DNA from: Anagrus nilaparvatae
Lineage: Eukaryota > Arthropoda > Insecta > Hymenoptera > Mymaridae
Direction: 5' to 3'
Length of the DNA stretch: 64,000 nucleotides
Assembly (NCBI GenBank): GCA_022575985.1
Contig: JAKSXM010000014.1
Span: 14,322,001-14,386,000 of the forward strand
Below are positions 10,601-25,600 of the stretch, in pieces; position 1 is the first letter of the stretch; every line of letters begins with the position of its first letter. Under the pieces are notes generated by a model. It did no database searches. It saw only the letters and a program-made list of their open reading frames with translations, and was not told the origin of the DNA. The translations under genes were made by a program, and so were the position numbers.

Positions 10601-13600
10601 ATTATTATAAGTGTTCCTTCATAAATTATGGCTGCCAAATAAAAAAATTCTCCAAATAAAAAAACAAAAGAATTTCTTGGATATTATGGTGTTAAGCTGA
10701 AAATTCTCAATTTGCACGAATCCGGAGATAGAGTCGCAGCCGTTGCGCGAAAGTTCAAAATCAACGAGTCTTCTGTACTAGTATATCCTCGTAGTGAGTG
10801 TTGTTACAATAATAAAAGGATGGCTAAAAAGACGTGGTCTAAACAGGAAGTTCCTATCTTAATACATGTAAGTAGTATGGCGTCGCTTCCTGTTTAGACC
10901 AAAAATTTAGTTATTGGCAGAACACTCACTACGAGGATATACTATTCTGTACGAACCATATAAGAGACAGCAAAGATAAAATTCGTCATAGTGCTTCGAC
11001 CTTGGGCCAGTTTACTCATTTAAGTAAATTAAACAGACATTTATCACTTAATATTTCACTAAAAATAAGTACACAAAAATACAAAAAAAGTATAAATACA
11101 AGAAAAAATTATTTTTAAGCCTGAAAAGTTGGAGTGTCTGGAACCTAAACCCTTTATTCCCATAAGACCTTGGTCTCCGTATACGCGGTTTCCTTATACG
11201 CGGCACCTTCCTGGAACGCATTAACCGCGAATAAGAAGTACTAAATTTAGTAAATTTACGATTTTTTTCGAGTATTTCGAATATCGTTTTATGTTTTGGC
11301 TATTGAATTATATTTTTACGTAAAAGGGTGTTTCGCCCGTTAAATTATATAAATAAATAAATAATAGTCAAGGAAAGGAGGTAAAATCTGGTAGCAGTAA
11401 TTTGAGGCAAGTAGCAGATACTTGATGTAAGTTGAATTTTGTTAAGAAAGGTGTCTAGTATAACCGAAGTAAACAACTTTCGTTGGTTGACAAAAGGGTG
11501 GGGGGCAGGGGGGTGAAACTCATTGGGGGGGGGGGGGTTAAAAAAAATAACCTAACCAATCGATAAATTACCATTTTTTAAGATAAAAATATTAATTGCA
11601 ATTTTTCATAAAAATGCACCCTTTCCGAGTTACAGCGCAATGAAAAGTGTGATTTTTGCCAAAAAAATTTTTTATTTTTTTTAGTTTTTTTAATTTTATT
11701 TGAAATCTGGTAGAATTACAAAAAAAATTATATATTACTAATTTGAAGTATTTTCGTTGACAAAGACAGCGGTTTTTATTTTTTTTGTGTGCGATTAATA
11801 TTAAAGGAGATATGACAAGGCAAAAATGGTTGTTTAACGAAAAATCAAGAAACCGGATCGTTCTGACGTAAATATCTGGAAAAATATTACTTTCACAAAA
11901 AAAATTATTCTTATCATTTTTCAAGATGATAAAATTTGGAAAATTTTGAGACCATCTAGAACCGTTTAAAGTAACCAAAAAAAAAGTTATAGGCAAAAAA
12001 AATTTTTTTCTAAAATTTTTCATGCCAATTTTTTAGCGCCATCTGGGCTGAGTTGCTTCGAAAAAAAAATCCTTTGGTGAAAAGTCAGAACACATGTTCC
12101 TAAATATGTCCAGCAATTTTTGACCCTATCGGGTAATTATTGTTTATGTTTTGGCCTGACATGGGTTGGGTAAAATCGTGTATTTTTTAAAACATTTTCA
12201 GTTTTTGGCCAGCAGCGTGAACATTATGTATTTTAAACAGCCAAGTTTTTTAGCATTTATTTCAAGTTGTTTTTACTTCAAGTTTTTGTTAAAATTTTTC
12301 GTTTGCAAGCAGATTTGGCCGTTTAAAATTGCCTATTTTATGTTTACAACGGTAAATGCTCTTTTTTGTCGGGCGAAATTAAAGAAAAATGGCCGATCCA
12401 ATTGAAATTTTGCATATGACATGAAATTTCGGCGTTAACCTTAGCTTTCAAATGGTTCATTGTAGATCTCGTTATCATTAGCCAAAAAAAAGTTATGGCC
12501 AAAATTCCTTTTTTTTTTCAGCTATTCCAAACAATTTTTATACTTAATCCATTAGGTCCCTCTATTTCTAAGTGTTATGAAAAATTTTCGTACAGTACCT
12601 TATGTTTACATGATAACTCAATAAAATGCTGCTATACAATTTCAAATTCCGACTTTTTTCAGCTGTAAATTAGCCGTAAAACCGTGAGTAAGTAATAAAA
12701 AAGGTACAAAAATCAAAGGTTTGTGTTTTTTTCGTGTAAATATTTAATTTAACGGAAAATTTTTACACGAAAAATTTTTATAGGCAGGGGGTTTTTAGGC
12801 ACGTTATTGGGGGGGGGGGGGGATGAACTTAGAATTATTTCAATTTAGAGACTTAGAATTATTTGAGTTCAGATTTAGAAGTAAAAATTATTTTCATTTA
12901 CGGACTTTTAATAATTTTGATTTAGGGACTTTAAAAAATTTAATTACGACTTTTATCAATTTTTTTTACATTTTGGGGTACTTTTCACCCCCAGGGTTGC
13001 AAATATTGTTACTTTTTTGGCTGTAAAACGAAAAGGGGCAACCAAAAAAACTTAATACCTTTTTTTTCATTTTTTTAAAATTTATAGTAGTTTTGCCCCC
13101 CCCCCCTGGCGAGGGGTTGAATTAATTTCTTTATAGTAAATATACGACAAAATATTTTCGAAAAATTGATCCAAATACAAAAAAAATAATGAGGTCATGT
13201 CTTTTGTATTTTTTCTTATTCTGGGAGTAGTTTTAACCCCCCTATTATTAAACCTTATATCTCAATATCGGGCCATTATCAATTTTTTGTACATTGTAGG
13301 GTACTCTTTACACCCAGGGTTGCAAATCTTGTTACTTTTTCGGCTGTAAAACGAAAAGGGGCAAAAAAAAATTTAATAACAAATAATTTTAATTTTTTGT
13401 ATTTTTTTAAATTTAGTGGTAGTCCCCCCCCCCCTGGGGAGGGGTGTAATTAATTTCATAATAGTAAATATACGATAAAATATTTTCAAAAAATTGATCC
13501 AAATACAAAAAAAATAAGGAGGTCATATTTTTTGTATTTTTTCTTACTCTGGGGGTAGTTTTAACCCCCCTATTATTAAACCTTATATCTCAATTTCAGT

Positions 13601-16600
13601 CCATAATAAAATAAAAAAAAATCTTCATTAATTTTAGCAAAAATCCCAAAATATTTAACAACAACCCCTAAAAAAGGGTAGTCTTTACTGTTTACAGGGT
13701 GATTGAGAAATTTCTGACATTAAAATCGTAATCAGCGACCTAAAAAACCCCCTAGTACCTATTTTCAACAAAATTTATTTAATATTTCCCGAGATATTAA
13801 ATATTTATTTATTTTGGCCAAAAAAACAGTTTGGCCAATTTTTACAACATTTCGGACTAATTGCAACCAACCAAAGTTGTTTACTTCTGAACTTGACACC
13901 TTTCTTGACAAATTGCAAAAAGTTTCAAGTTGATCTGACTTGCCTCAAATTACTGCTTCATTTTACAAAAAAATTTACTTCCTCTCTTGGATTATAAATA
14001 AATAAATATTTACAAATTTCTTTGAAAATATACTAATTTTTTAAGAATATACTATTCTTTTTCTTTTGACAGTGAGGTATTTACAATTAGGATGTTATTT
14101 TAAAAGGAAAATCGAGTAATAAATATAGAAACATGCATCGAAGCGGTTTTTCTACAGTTTTTCTGAGTGACGGATATTATTAATCAATAAATAATTAACA
14201 CTTTATTACATCCAGCTACATTGCATAGTTTCCACGGGATACCCCACAACGATATAGTAATTTTTAAAAGATAAGAGTACACAGTTGTATCTAAGTAAAA
14301 AAATGTAAGTAAATAAAGATCTGGTGGTCGCAGCTAGCTAGATTTTTGTTGATTTAAAATTCTGATAATTCACAGTTAGGCTCAAGTTTGAAAATGCATT
14401 TTTTGATAATTATGACGTCTAATGTAGTTTCAAAACCGAGAAACTTCAAAGATACACCAGATGAACTACGTTTTTTAGATTTTTAGTTGTTGTTTATCTT
14501 ATGCGTCAACAAAGTAATTAACATAAATAATTTTTAATAGATGCAGCATTATGTTGCTGGGGAATGGAAAGTCAAAAATATTACAGCAAACCGGCTAGTT
14601 ACCATGTATGCCTGTTGTCCAGAGCCTTACAATATTTTAGAGTACAGTATAAAGCTAACAAGGAATTCAGAATTATATTATCACATACTTTTTATTACGC
14701 CATTCCGTAAGATTTTGACTATTTTTTTTTAAGATCCGTCGCATTGGCCAAAATAAACATTTTTAAGAGCTTAGAATTTTTCAGCCATTTGAGAATGTAA
14801 ATTTCTATTTAAATAACATATGCGTATATGTGTGTTGATAAAATTCGTAAAAGAAATTCCTATTTGATTATTTGTAAAAATTGAAACTCGAAAAATATAT
14901 TATATTAATTTATGTTTAATTAAACATTAATCAAGTAATTCATAAATATGTGATATCAAAGTATTTTTTTGAGATAATATTCTACTCAGTAAATGCGTCA
15001 TTATGATATTTATCTTACAGTTCATGAAAAATATAAAAAATGAATTAGTTATTAATGAGTTAAATTTAATTGATTTAATTCGATTAAGGGTATTAGAGTA
15101 TCCTTGCATTAATTTTTTAGAATTTTATAATAATATGGTAATGGGGTTGATATTTATGATATCCGCTTTTCTCCTTAATAATTTATTTATTGTATAAATA
15201 TTATACAAAAAATTGAGATTACATATGATTTAACATAATTACATTGCACATGAAGTTTAATTATATAAAAAGATAAAAAAATTTTTAATGAAAAACATAA
15301 ATATATAAAAAGTAAAAATAAAAAATAACTGAAAAAACATAATAATCTCTCTATATTATAAAATTCTAAACGCTGCCGCCGCTGCCGCCGACATGGGTCA
15401 TTTGGTCACCCCCATTTGGTCACCCCCATTTGGACACCCCCATTTGGTCACCCCCATTTGGGCACCCCCATTTGGTCACCCCTATTTGGATACCCCCATT
15501 TGGACACCACCATTTGGGCACCCCCATTCGGTCACCCCCATTTGGACACCCCCATTTGGTCACCCCTATTTGGACACCCCTATTTGGATACCACCATTTG
15601 GGCACCCCCATTTGGGCACCCATGTTTGTTTTTTTTATTCAAATTGCAATTTTTTTTATTTTTATTTTATTTTTTTTTTTTTAAGTTTAAAATTTATTTA
15701 CTTTAGCTAAAAGTTATTGTACACTTCAGATATGTTTTTTAATATTTTAAAATTATTATAATATTTGATTATTAGATAATACATTTAAAAATTAATCAGT
15801 AAAAGTTAAATTATCGTTTTTAATAGTAGAAGAAAAAATATAATCAAAATTAAAGTATTTTTTTAATAAATATAAAGTAATTAAATAATAAATTATTTTG
15901 AAATACAATAAATATAAAACAATAAATATAAAACAGATAAATACAAAACGTACAATATATTTAACTTAATACGAATTATATCTGACGAAATACTAAGTTT
16001 AGAAGAATTAATGGAAGGCCAAGAACTATTAAGAGATGCAGGTATAGATATTTTTTTGAAAATTAAAAAAAAAAAAATTAATTTTATTTATAATTTTATT
16101 ATTTTTCATAGATGATAAGAAATAATTAGTAAAATTTAACAACGGATTTCATATTATTGCAATTAAAATAAATATTTGTGAAAGAAAAATTAAATTATTT
16201 AAATAAAAAAAAAAAATTTTAGCAAATAAGTTTAAAGTTTTATTCTTTCTAATTAATTGTCTTTTAATTTCTAATTGTAAACATGGGCCTTTACACCACA
16301 CTCGACGCTTTGCGGGGGTTGGCGCGCGGAGCGCGCAGGGGGCGGAGCCCCCTAGTATAATATATAAATTCAAAATAAAAAATATAATAAGTATTCAATC
16401 TGTAGTGTTGGTAAGTTTAAGGATGAGTAAAAAGAGGAAACAGTTCATAAATAATTTCTTAAAAAATTATGAAGGAAGTTAAAGATGGGGGGACAACGAA
16501 GGAATACCCGATTCTCGTGAATCAATTTCTAGTAAGAATTTGTGTAAATTTGCTTTAAAGGAGCTAATTGAGGACGAGAATCGAATATTTTCGGGAATTG

Positions 16601-19600
16601 AATTCCAAAAGGAAATCATGTAAACGAGGGAAGAATTACTGTAAAAAGGATTTTTCGTGAGATCAACTTTTAGATGGGGCCTGTTTTTTGGACGCAGCTC
16701 TCGGGCTGGCGTATATATATTGATTTTAGATTTTAAATAAGTAGGTTTACCATTTTGAAGTATATTGTAAATATATGAAGCACAAAGATATTTAGCCCTT
16801 AATTTAACTTTTAGCCAACCTAGACTTATCCTAGCAGGAGAGGTCCTAAGAGGATATTTAATATCACAGACATATCGAACTGCCGCATTTTGCAATTTTT
16901 GTAACCTCACATATTGATGTTCAGGAAGATTACCTATGGGAAACATACAATAGTCTAATAAGGGAAAGATAAGAGCAGAAACTAACTGCTTGCGAAGGTT
17001 TTTTGTAATTAAATTTTTAAAATACCTTAATTTATAAAGGGAATAATTTACTGTTTTGACAACATGATTAATGTGAGTACTCCATTTCATGTCTGAATCG
17101 AAGAATATGCCAAGATTGTTAACTACTTTAGAGAGTTTTATATTTACACCACCAAAATAAAATGAATTATCAGCGTTATAAAAATCATTTACATTTCTCC
17201 CAAAAAGAATTATTTTAGTTTTATCTTTGTTTATAACAAAATTGTTTAAAGAGGACCAGGCTTCTATTTCCTTAATATCATTTTGTAATAGAGAAATACC
17301 AAGATCAAAATCCTTATAGGGAATTTGAATATAAATTTGAAGATCGTCAGCATAAAGAAGCCTTTTTGAATACACAATTTTAGTACCTAAGTCGTTTAAA
17401 TATGTAAGGAAAAGAAGTGGGCCCAACACCGAACCCTGTGGAACTCCACTTATGATTTTTTTTATGGAGGAGGCCTTATCATCATAAATCACTGATTGAG
17501 TTCTATCAGAGAGATACTCAGAGAACCAGCCTATAGCACTATCAGAGAAGCCAAAGACTGAAAGCTTCTTTAAGAGGATTTCATGAGAGACCCTATCAAA
17601 AGCTTTTGACAAGTCAATCATGACTAAAATGGTTATTAGATCCAAATGATGGCCACGACAAATATCATCAGTAAGATTGGTCAAAGTGGTCTGAGTACTG
17701 TGAAATTTCTGAAATCCTGATTGAAAACTATCTAACAGATTTAGTTGGTTTAAATAGTCAAAAATTTGCTTATGCAGAATTTTTTCAAAAATTTTAGATA
17801 TTATACAAAGCAGTGATACAGGTCTATAATCACCAAGAGAACTAGGATTTGGAACTTTAGCTGTGGGAAGAATATTACCATGTTTCCAGGCTTTGGGAAA
17901 CTTGTTCAATATGATTGATTTATTGAAAAGGGCTAAAAAAACCCTTGAAAGAGCAGGAATACAAAGTTTCAGTACCTTTAAGGAAATGCCATCTGGACCT
18001 ACGGATTTGGTTGAGAACTGTTTAAAAGCCCAATCTAAATCTTCCATTTTTATGCGTTTAAATTTAAAATTATTTGACCTTGTTTGGCTTGTTGAATTTT
18101 GAATAAGAGAAACAGAGGGGAAGGCATTTTGGGTAGTTAAGGCAGTTTGGGTTGTTAAATTCATCAGGAGTGAAAATTGGTTTTTCTTTTATAGAAGATT
18201 TAGTAAGACCCAAATGGTTTATTTCTTTCCAAAGTGTATCTGATGAGCAGTTTGTATTTAGCTTCTCAGAATAAAATTTGATTTTTTCGTCTGTGATTTT
18301 TTGATTTAACTTGTCTTTTTGAATTTTATATCGATCGTAACATTCCTCTCTATGGCTTCTATAGTATTTACGATAAGATTTGTTTAGTTCCTTCAGCTCG
18401 TACTTTAATTCAGGCGTGAGCCACGGTAGGGATTTATTATTTAAAGTAAATTCTTTGTAGGGAGCTAACACATCAAGGACTGAAGTAATATTTTTAGCAG
18501 TGTTTTCCCAAATTAGATCAATATCGGAACTTTTAAAGGCAAATGCCCAATCGAATGCAAGTAATCTTAGCGTAAATTCATCTTGTGAAATACTATCTAT
18601 ATTCCTGTATCTTATTTGGGCTAGTGGAGTTTTTGGAACAAAGATGTCTAAAGTAACATCAGTTAGAAAATGATTTTTAATAAAAGGATGTTTTCCAAAA
18701 GATATGACACGATCATTTTCATCGACAATACAAAGGTCGATGAAAAAGTAGTGCTGGGGACCCTTATGAGTGGCACCGTGAGTAACTAACTTCAACCTGT
18801 TTTCAAAGATAAAATCGTATATTATGAGAGATTTTTGATGAAAGTAATACATGTCAGCGTTGAAATCACCTAAGATTAATTTATTACTATAATTAGCTAT
18901 GATACTAGATAAATGATCTAAGAATTTAATACCCTGGTGGAATCTCGAATCAGGAGGTCTATAAACTACAGCTATGACTAGGTAAGAGCATGAAAGATCA
19001 ATTTCACATATAAGGTACTCGGCCAATTTTTCTTGACCAGTTTCTATACTTCTATCGAGAATAATTAACTTAAATGACTAATTAATAACTAACATAATTG
19101 AACTTTGTAGCAATTTACATTCTTTAGGTTTTGGATTGCTCGTTGGCCTTTATATTTTTAATATATTTATCTTATTCTTATAATTTAGTTTTATAAATTT
19201 CAAAAGCATAAAATACCTATTACTTAAAAACAATTTTTGGAAATGACCAAATAAAATTCTGACCGAAAATTGGATTCTGAGAGAAATACTACATGTATAT
19301 ATACATGTATATATACAGTTTATATATAAACTTTGTGAATCGTTAAATTATTAAATATTATACAGCCTTTTTTTTTGTATTTTCTTACATTAATTAGATT
19401 TAAAACGGTTAAAAGATCATTTTATCAAAAATTAAATTTTGAATATTTTAATTTAAAAAAAGACCTTATGTAAAATTTCCCGCAGAGTTCGAATTTCAAG
19501 TCAGAATTTCATTTGGTCACGTGACTTAGAGGGAAATTTGAAAATTGAAAAAATAATTCGATATTTTTTGCCTTTAACCCTCCACGTTTACATATATGAC

Positions 19601-22600
19601 AATTTCTCTGTCACCGTTTACTAGTATTAATATCTCAAAGTTTGGTTTGGTTTAAAAAAAAATCGCAAAAAAACTTAATACATATTTCTGTTTTTCTTGT
19701 ACTAACGGCGCAATGGCTTCTGGCTATATAGTATATCGGCGATTTTTTCTCAAACTGGCCACTCCCCTCTGTCCAAAAATGGATACAACCTAAAAGGATT
19801 TTGATTTTCTCAAATTGACGGAAAAAGGGTCTGGTTTTTTATTCTCATTGGCCTTTATAACTCTGTAAATCAACTGTGCCCATTTTAGGTGGTGAGCAGT
19901 GGGAGGTCGAAATTTAAAAATCAAATAAATTGAATAAAAGTAGGTTAACGGTAAATTTTTTAAAGACGCTTTTTGAAAACTACACAGCACACGGAGAAAA
20001 ATAACTGTTAAATATAACCAAAATTACTGGTTATGTTTACATCATAATGTTTTGTTATTTTCTGTTTAAATATTTTGTAAATATAACCATGTTTATAGTT
20101 AGAATTACAATATTCTGACTTCATATTTGTAAAATTTACAAATTTTTTTTGTTCTTAAAACTAACCCCGTTTTACTAAAATTAACCTTGCAAAATATACA
20201 AAATATTTTTCTCCGTGCACCCACAAAACTTTTTAAAAAATCGACGAATTTCCACGCAGTTGGTCTTAAACATATACTTTTAAGGAAATAAAACTTCATA
20301 GAATTTACCATTAACCTATTTTTATTTCAATTTCTCTGATTTTTAAATTTTGACCTGCCGCCGCTCAGCACCTAAAATGGGCACTGTATATTTACAGAGT
20401 TGAAAAGGCTAATGAGGATAAAAAACTAGAATCTTTTCCTGTCAATCTAAGAAAACCAAAATTCCAAAATCCTTTTAATTTGCCTTCATTTTTGGACAGG
20501 GGGTGTCCGGCTTAAGAAAGAATCGCTCATATTTATTTTATTTCAGTGATAAAAATTGATTTTTTTAAATTGTTTAGAACTTTTTTCACTGAAAAATGCT
20601 GGTATTTTTATAGATAATTAATTTTTTTCGTTGTATAATATGATTATTAAAGAAAAAAATTTTACCGAAAAATGGGTCATTTGCAAAATAAATTAAATAA
20701 CAAAATAAAGCAGTAGCCAATCTAACTAGATTTTTCTTGAACTATTATACTACTGAACAGTAAATCCCTAAAATATTTTTTCTTAATTTTAATTTGCAAT
20801 TTTCCGTGCGTGTGCAGCTCGAAACAAGTTTTCGAGGATTGGATTGAATCATCAGGGAAATTTCCTAAGAAGCTTGTTAATGAAATGATTTTTGGTCACA
20901 AATCAAGTGTTAAAATTATTCTGGAAATTTTGAAAATTCTAAAATCGAAAAAAATTTATCCTGCTGTAAAAAAAAGGGATGAGGTCTAGAAGTCTATAAG
21001 AGTTTGGAAAAATTATTTTTTGTAGTCATACTTTAAGGAAAAAATTTTTTGGAGTTGATTTAAAGACTCCACACAATTCAAAGCGGAGTCTATAATACAT
21101 ACACTTTACAAATATCAACCCCATGAATTCCATATTATAAATTAACTTCCAATAAATGTTGGCAATTAGATAAATAATGCTTCAGCTAAAAGTAAAAAAT
21201 TCTCTGAAAACTAATAATTTAATTTAAAATTTTTTTACAGCAATCATGCTTTTTTTGTTGATTCCTTTCTGGTTGAAAGCACAAAATGAATTAAAGCTGA
21301 TTTTCAACATTATTGCATTAATTATTATAATACTTATGTTTATTTACATTAGTTACATCGTACCACCTCGAGCAAATAATTTACCTTTGATAGGTGAGTT
21401 CCAATTTTGCAAAATTTTTATATTAAGTAAATTATTTATTTACTAAATTATTTATTTAACTAAATTATTTCTCATTATCTAACTTAGAGAGAGAGAGAAA
21501 TAACTCGGATACTTCTTACTAAATTCTGCTTCCTCAAATCAAAGAGCTTTTACTATCTCAAATCAATTAAAACATTGTTTTATGAACAGGGTTGGAGATA
21601 ATTATATGTCAGGCATTCAAATTTTTTCATATCATATATTATTAAGATATGTATTCGAAAAAACACGCATAACAACAAACACAATTTAATAAGTAACCAA
21701 TTTAGGTTTTAGTTTTATAAACAAATTTTATTTATCCATTATTAATTCAATATAAATAAAATGTATTTTAGAAATAAAATTACTCATGGTATTTCCCTCT
21801 GATATATTAAACGAGATCATCGGTAAGAAACTCAATGCATCTTTATAAGAATTGGAGAATTTTTTGAAACGTAGCTCATAGGAGAGCTGAATCCAGTAGT
21901 TAATATAATGACGACGGGAAATCCGTAATTAGCGTAGTTTCAAGACCGGTCTTAATCAAAATAGTTTCGGATATATAGTTTATTTAATAATCCTAAAGAT
22001 AGCGATAAAAATTATATTAAAATCGTTATAAGAAACTTGCCCTCTGTTAAGAATCCTAAAGATATTGAAAATGAGCCTAAAAGTAAAGATTACAAATTCG
22101 ACGTTATAAGGGTTAGCCAATAAAATAGAACTCGTTCGGTCACTAAAGAAGTAATCCACAACACTACCAATACTCCAATCACAAAAATAACTCACTTTAA
22201 ACGATTATTGCCTGTATTTTTGTTATCTCTGGAAGATAATAAAAGGTCGCGGAAAATCGCTGATTAAAATTGAAAATTATATTGTGCCGATCGCTCCTAG
22301 ACATTCTATAAATGTCAGGGTTTCAGCATGTTGCAAAAAATATTATCTCAATAAAATTAAATGGGTTAAATGTGCCGGGTTTTTTACCTATCACAATGTT
22401 TCCTCTATATAAGAAACCAAAAATCAAATATGAATATGAAAAAATTATCTTGGCCTGCCATACTTTTACAACTCTGTTTATAACTTATAAAATAAGCGGT
22501 GAATTTAGATGCTTTTTAGCACTAAAATTTAAACTAATATAATTAAATTTTCCAATTTTTCTAATTATAACACGAAAAAATGTTTATTATTTAATTTTGA

Positions 22601-25600
22601 GTTAATAATTAATTAAATACATTATTAAAGTTAATTTTTCTTATAAGTTTTAACGTAATTATCATTACAGCATAAAGTTAGGTTATGAGTTTGAGTAATT
22701 GTAAATAAATGATTTTATTTGTCAGTATTAATAAAAAATTATGTTTTAGTTTTTATTGTTGATTTATGGTCAGTCTTTACAAAAAACATTTTTTATTAAT
22801 AAATTTATTTTTTTGTTGCACTTTTTACAAAAAAAGGAATTAAATTCAAATTTTAGCGCGCTAAAAAGAAGGAACAAGATAAGAACCCCATCTAAATTCA
22901 CCAAAATTGTTGTCAAATTAGTAAGCTCTGGAGTAAACTAATTTATTAAATTATTTAGCAAACTAATTTATTACATTCGCTGTTTATTTAAATAAGATCA
23001 ACTATGAATATTGCAAAAAGTCAGCCCTAGCTGACACAGGAAACAAAGAAGAAGAAGAATCAACTATGAATGCATTATAACGATAATAACGAGCAAAACA
23101 TTGCTGTTAATATGCAAACCAATCATTTAATTTAAAAAATATTTTAATATTGAATATTAGGGAAAAAATCTTTCTCTAGGCGAGACTTGAACTCACAGCA
23201 AAAAATCCATTTTTAATTCAATGGTTGATTTACATATTTGACATAAAGGCTAAAAATATTAAGGTTTCGCACAGTCAGTAAAAAAAGTCTATTAGATTAG
23301 TATCTTTTTCATTTTAAAACGGATACCAAATGCAACCTAAGAATAATAAGAAGATCAATTTTCAATTGTTACAATATTGAAAAGAACGAAACTACTATTT
23401 TTTAGTTTTTCGAGTTTTTGATACTTATTTGCTATAGATGATTCCCATTTTTAGGATATTTAGACTCGCCAGGCTGCTTTGCTTGAATATTCAAGCAATC
23501 AATTAAATCAGATAAAAAAGACTGTAGGAAAGCTTAAATTTTGTTCTCCTTACTTTTTTTTTAAGAGTTATTTGAGAAAAAAATTTGGACTATCTGCTGT
23601 TATTCCTAATTGCCTATTTCTTTCATTTCAGTTTAGTTTCGTTTCGTTTCGTTTCAACCGACCGTATACAATATTCATCGCAAAAATAAAGTTCAGGTCA
23701 ACGTTGCGTGTCTTAAAGATTATCGGATTTTAACAAAAAAATTAGACGAAATTAAATTTGGCTATACTCTCTTTAGCGATCCTGACAGTGATGTACCTAT
23801 TAAAGTAGTCCTTCGTGGTTTGAGAATTGATGAAGATCCAAAAGACATTCAACAGGCACTGACTGAACTTAACTTCGATATTATTAAAGTTGATCAGTTG
23901 ACAAGGACTCGAGAAAAAGATAATGTTAAAATTAAATAAAGAATGCCATTATTTATGATTTCCCTAAAAAATACGGAGAACTCTCGCGAGATTGTTAATC
24001 TACAGTATGTTTTTCGGACTAAAGTTAAAGTTGAAAATTATGTTATGCCTTTGGCACCAAGACAGTGTTATAAGTACCAGGGATTTAAACATGTAGCAAA
24101 AAATTATCACTTGAATAAAGTCTATTGCGTTAAATGCGCTGGAGAGCACGAAACTAAAGCTTGTGAAAAAATTAAAACAGCCCCTGCCAAATGTATTAAC
24201 TGCTCTAGTAGTCATACAGCTAACTACAAAGGTTGCCCGGTATTTTCTAGGGAAATCAAAAATGTGACTAAAATAAGAAAAGCCCGCGCGCTGAAAGAAA
24301 ATCCTGAAATAGTACCAAATTTTCATAATGAAAATGCTAAAGAGTTTCCAACTCTTAAGACGAAAACTGCTTTCAATAGTTTTACTCATGCAGCCCAAAA
24401 CCATCCGACAAATAATAATCATAAGCAAAGACAACAACAGGAACACAGACAGACACTTAACACTAATACTCGTACAATACCGGCGAATCAAGAATCTAGC
24501 TTAAAAGAAATAATAAGACTTAGCAACGCGCTGCTGTTTAAAGATTATTTTAATGGACATTTAACTAAAATGCAAACCTTACAAAGGCAATTTGAAATTA
24601 ACTCTAAATTCAAGGATTTAATTGTTGCCTAAATATGGATAATACGGCCGGAATAAAGTTGAAAATATGTCAATGGAACGCGGATGGTTGCAGGAACAAA
24701 ACTATAGAAATTAGTAATTTCTTAAATCATCATAACGTTGATATCTTATTACCAAACGAGACACTTCTTGATAATAAAACAAAATTTAAAATCCCTGGCT
24801 ATAGAGTCTACATAAATGACAAAAATGACAACAACAGAGGTACTGCATTAGTAATTAAATGCGGAATTAAAAATTATGAAGTAGTAATAAATAATCTTGA
24901 ATCTTTAGAAGCGACTGCGATCAACTTAAAATCTAACGGTGAAATAATAACAATAATTTCAGTTTGTAATTCTCCTAGTAATTTTTTCAACAAAAACTAT
25001 CTAGACAAAATTTTTAAAGTATCATCAAAAGTTTTTGCTGCGGGTGACTACAACTCCAAAAATCACGCTTGGGGCAGTCGTTGTAATAATACACGCGGTA
25101 AAAAACTTTTAAACTATTGTATTGACAAAGGTATTGAAATAACAGTCCCAAATGAACCGACGCATTTCCCTTATTGTGTCAATGGTCGGCCTAAAAAGCC
25201 TGACATAATTGATTTCGCTCTTATAAAAAATTTTAATTATATAATCAATACAGATGTGGTAGGTTCCGACGACTCTGATCCCAATCAGATATCACTCGAT
25301 TCAGATCATCTTCCTGGTCTACATACCATTGATCTTGAATGCAGCTATAATGTTGGGAAAGCTAAATACAATTATTCAAAAATGAACTTAGACAAATTTA
25401 CTGAGTCTCATCGTAACTGTAAACTTGGTAATGTTAAATTAGATTCAGTTGAAAAAGTCGATTGGGCTGTTAATAAAATAACAAAAGAAATTATGGCTGT
25501 AATTAAGAGCTCCACCCCAAAGCATACTGCTAAAGTAACTGTAGAGCTTCTCCCTAAAGACACAATGGAATTGATAAAATACAAGCATCAGATAATTAAT

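Larger units (their letters stand above)
10118..14085. mobile_element. Composite inverted-repeat element with nested insertions
   Basis: The outer arms at about 10118-10205 and 13997-14085 match in inverted orientation (core AAAAAATTAGTATATT). A second inverted pair sits at about 11345-11500 and 13860-14010. The asymmetry is explained by a Tigger-like element inserted on the left side. There is no intact gene. Confidence 0.6.

Noticed and set aside
11592..12405. Open frames of 143 and 79 codons
   Set aside because: Lys/Phe/Asn-rich translations of AT-rich transposon interior, with no family features.
15393..15710. Long open frames encoding Pro/His/Trp-rich repeats on both strands
   Set aside because: They are products of the 14-bp minisatellite, which keeps all frames open; no start context or domain.
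24000..24491. Antisense open frame of 163 codons
   Set aside because: It is the complement of the zinc-knuckle-coding Jockey ORF1.
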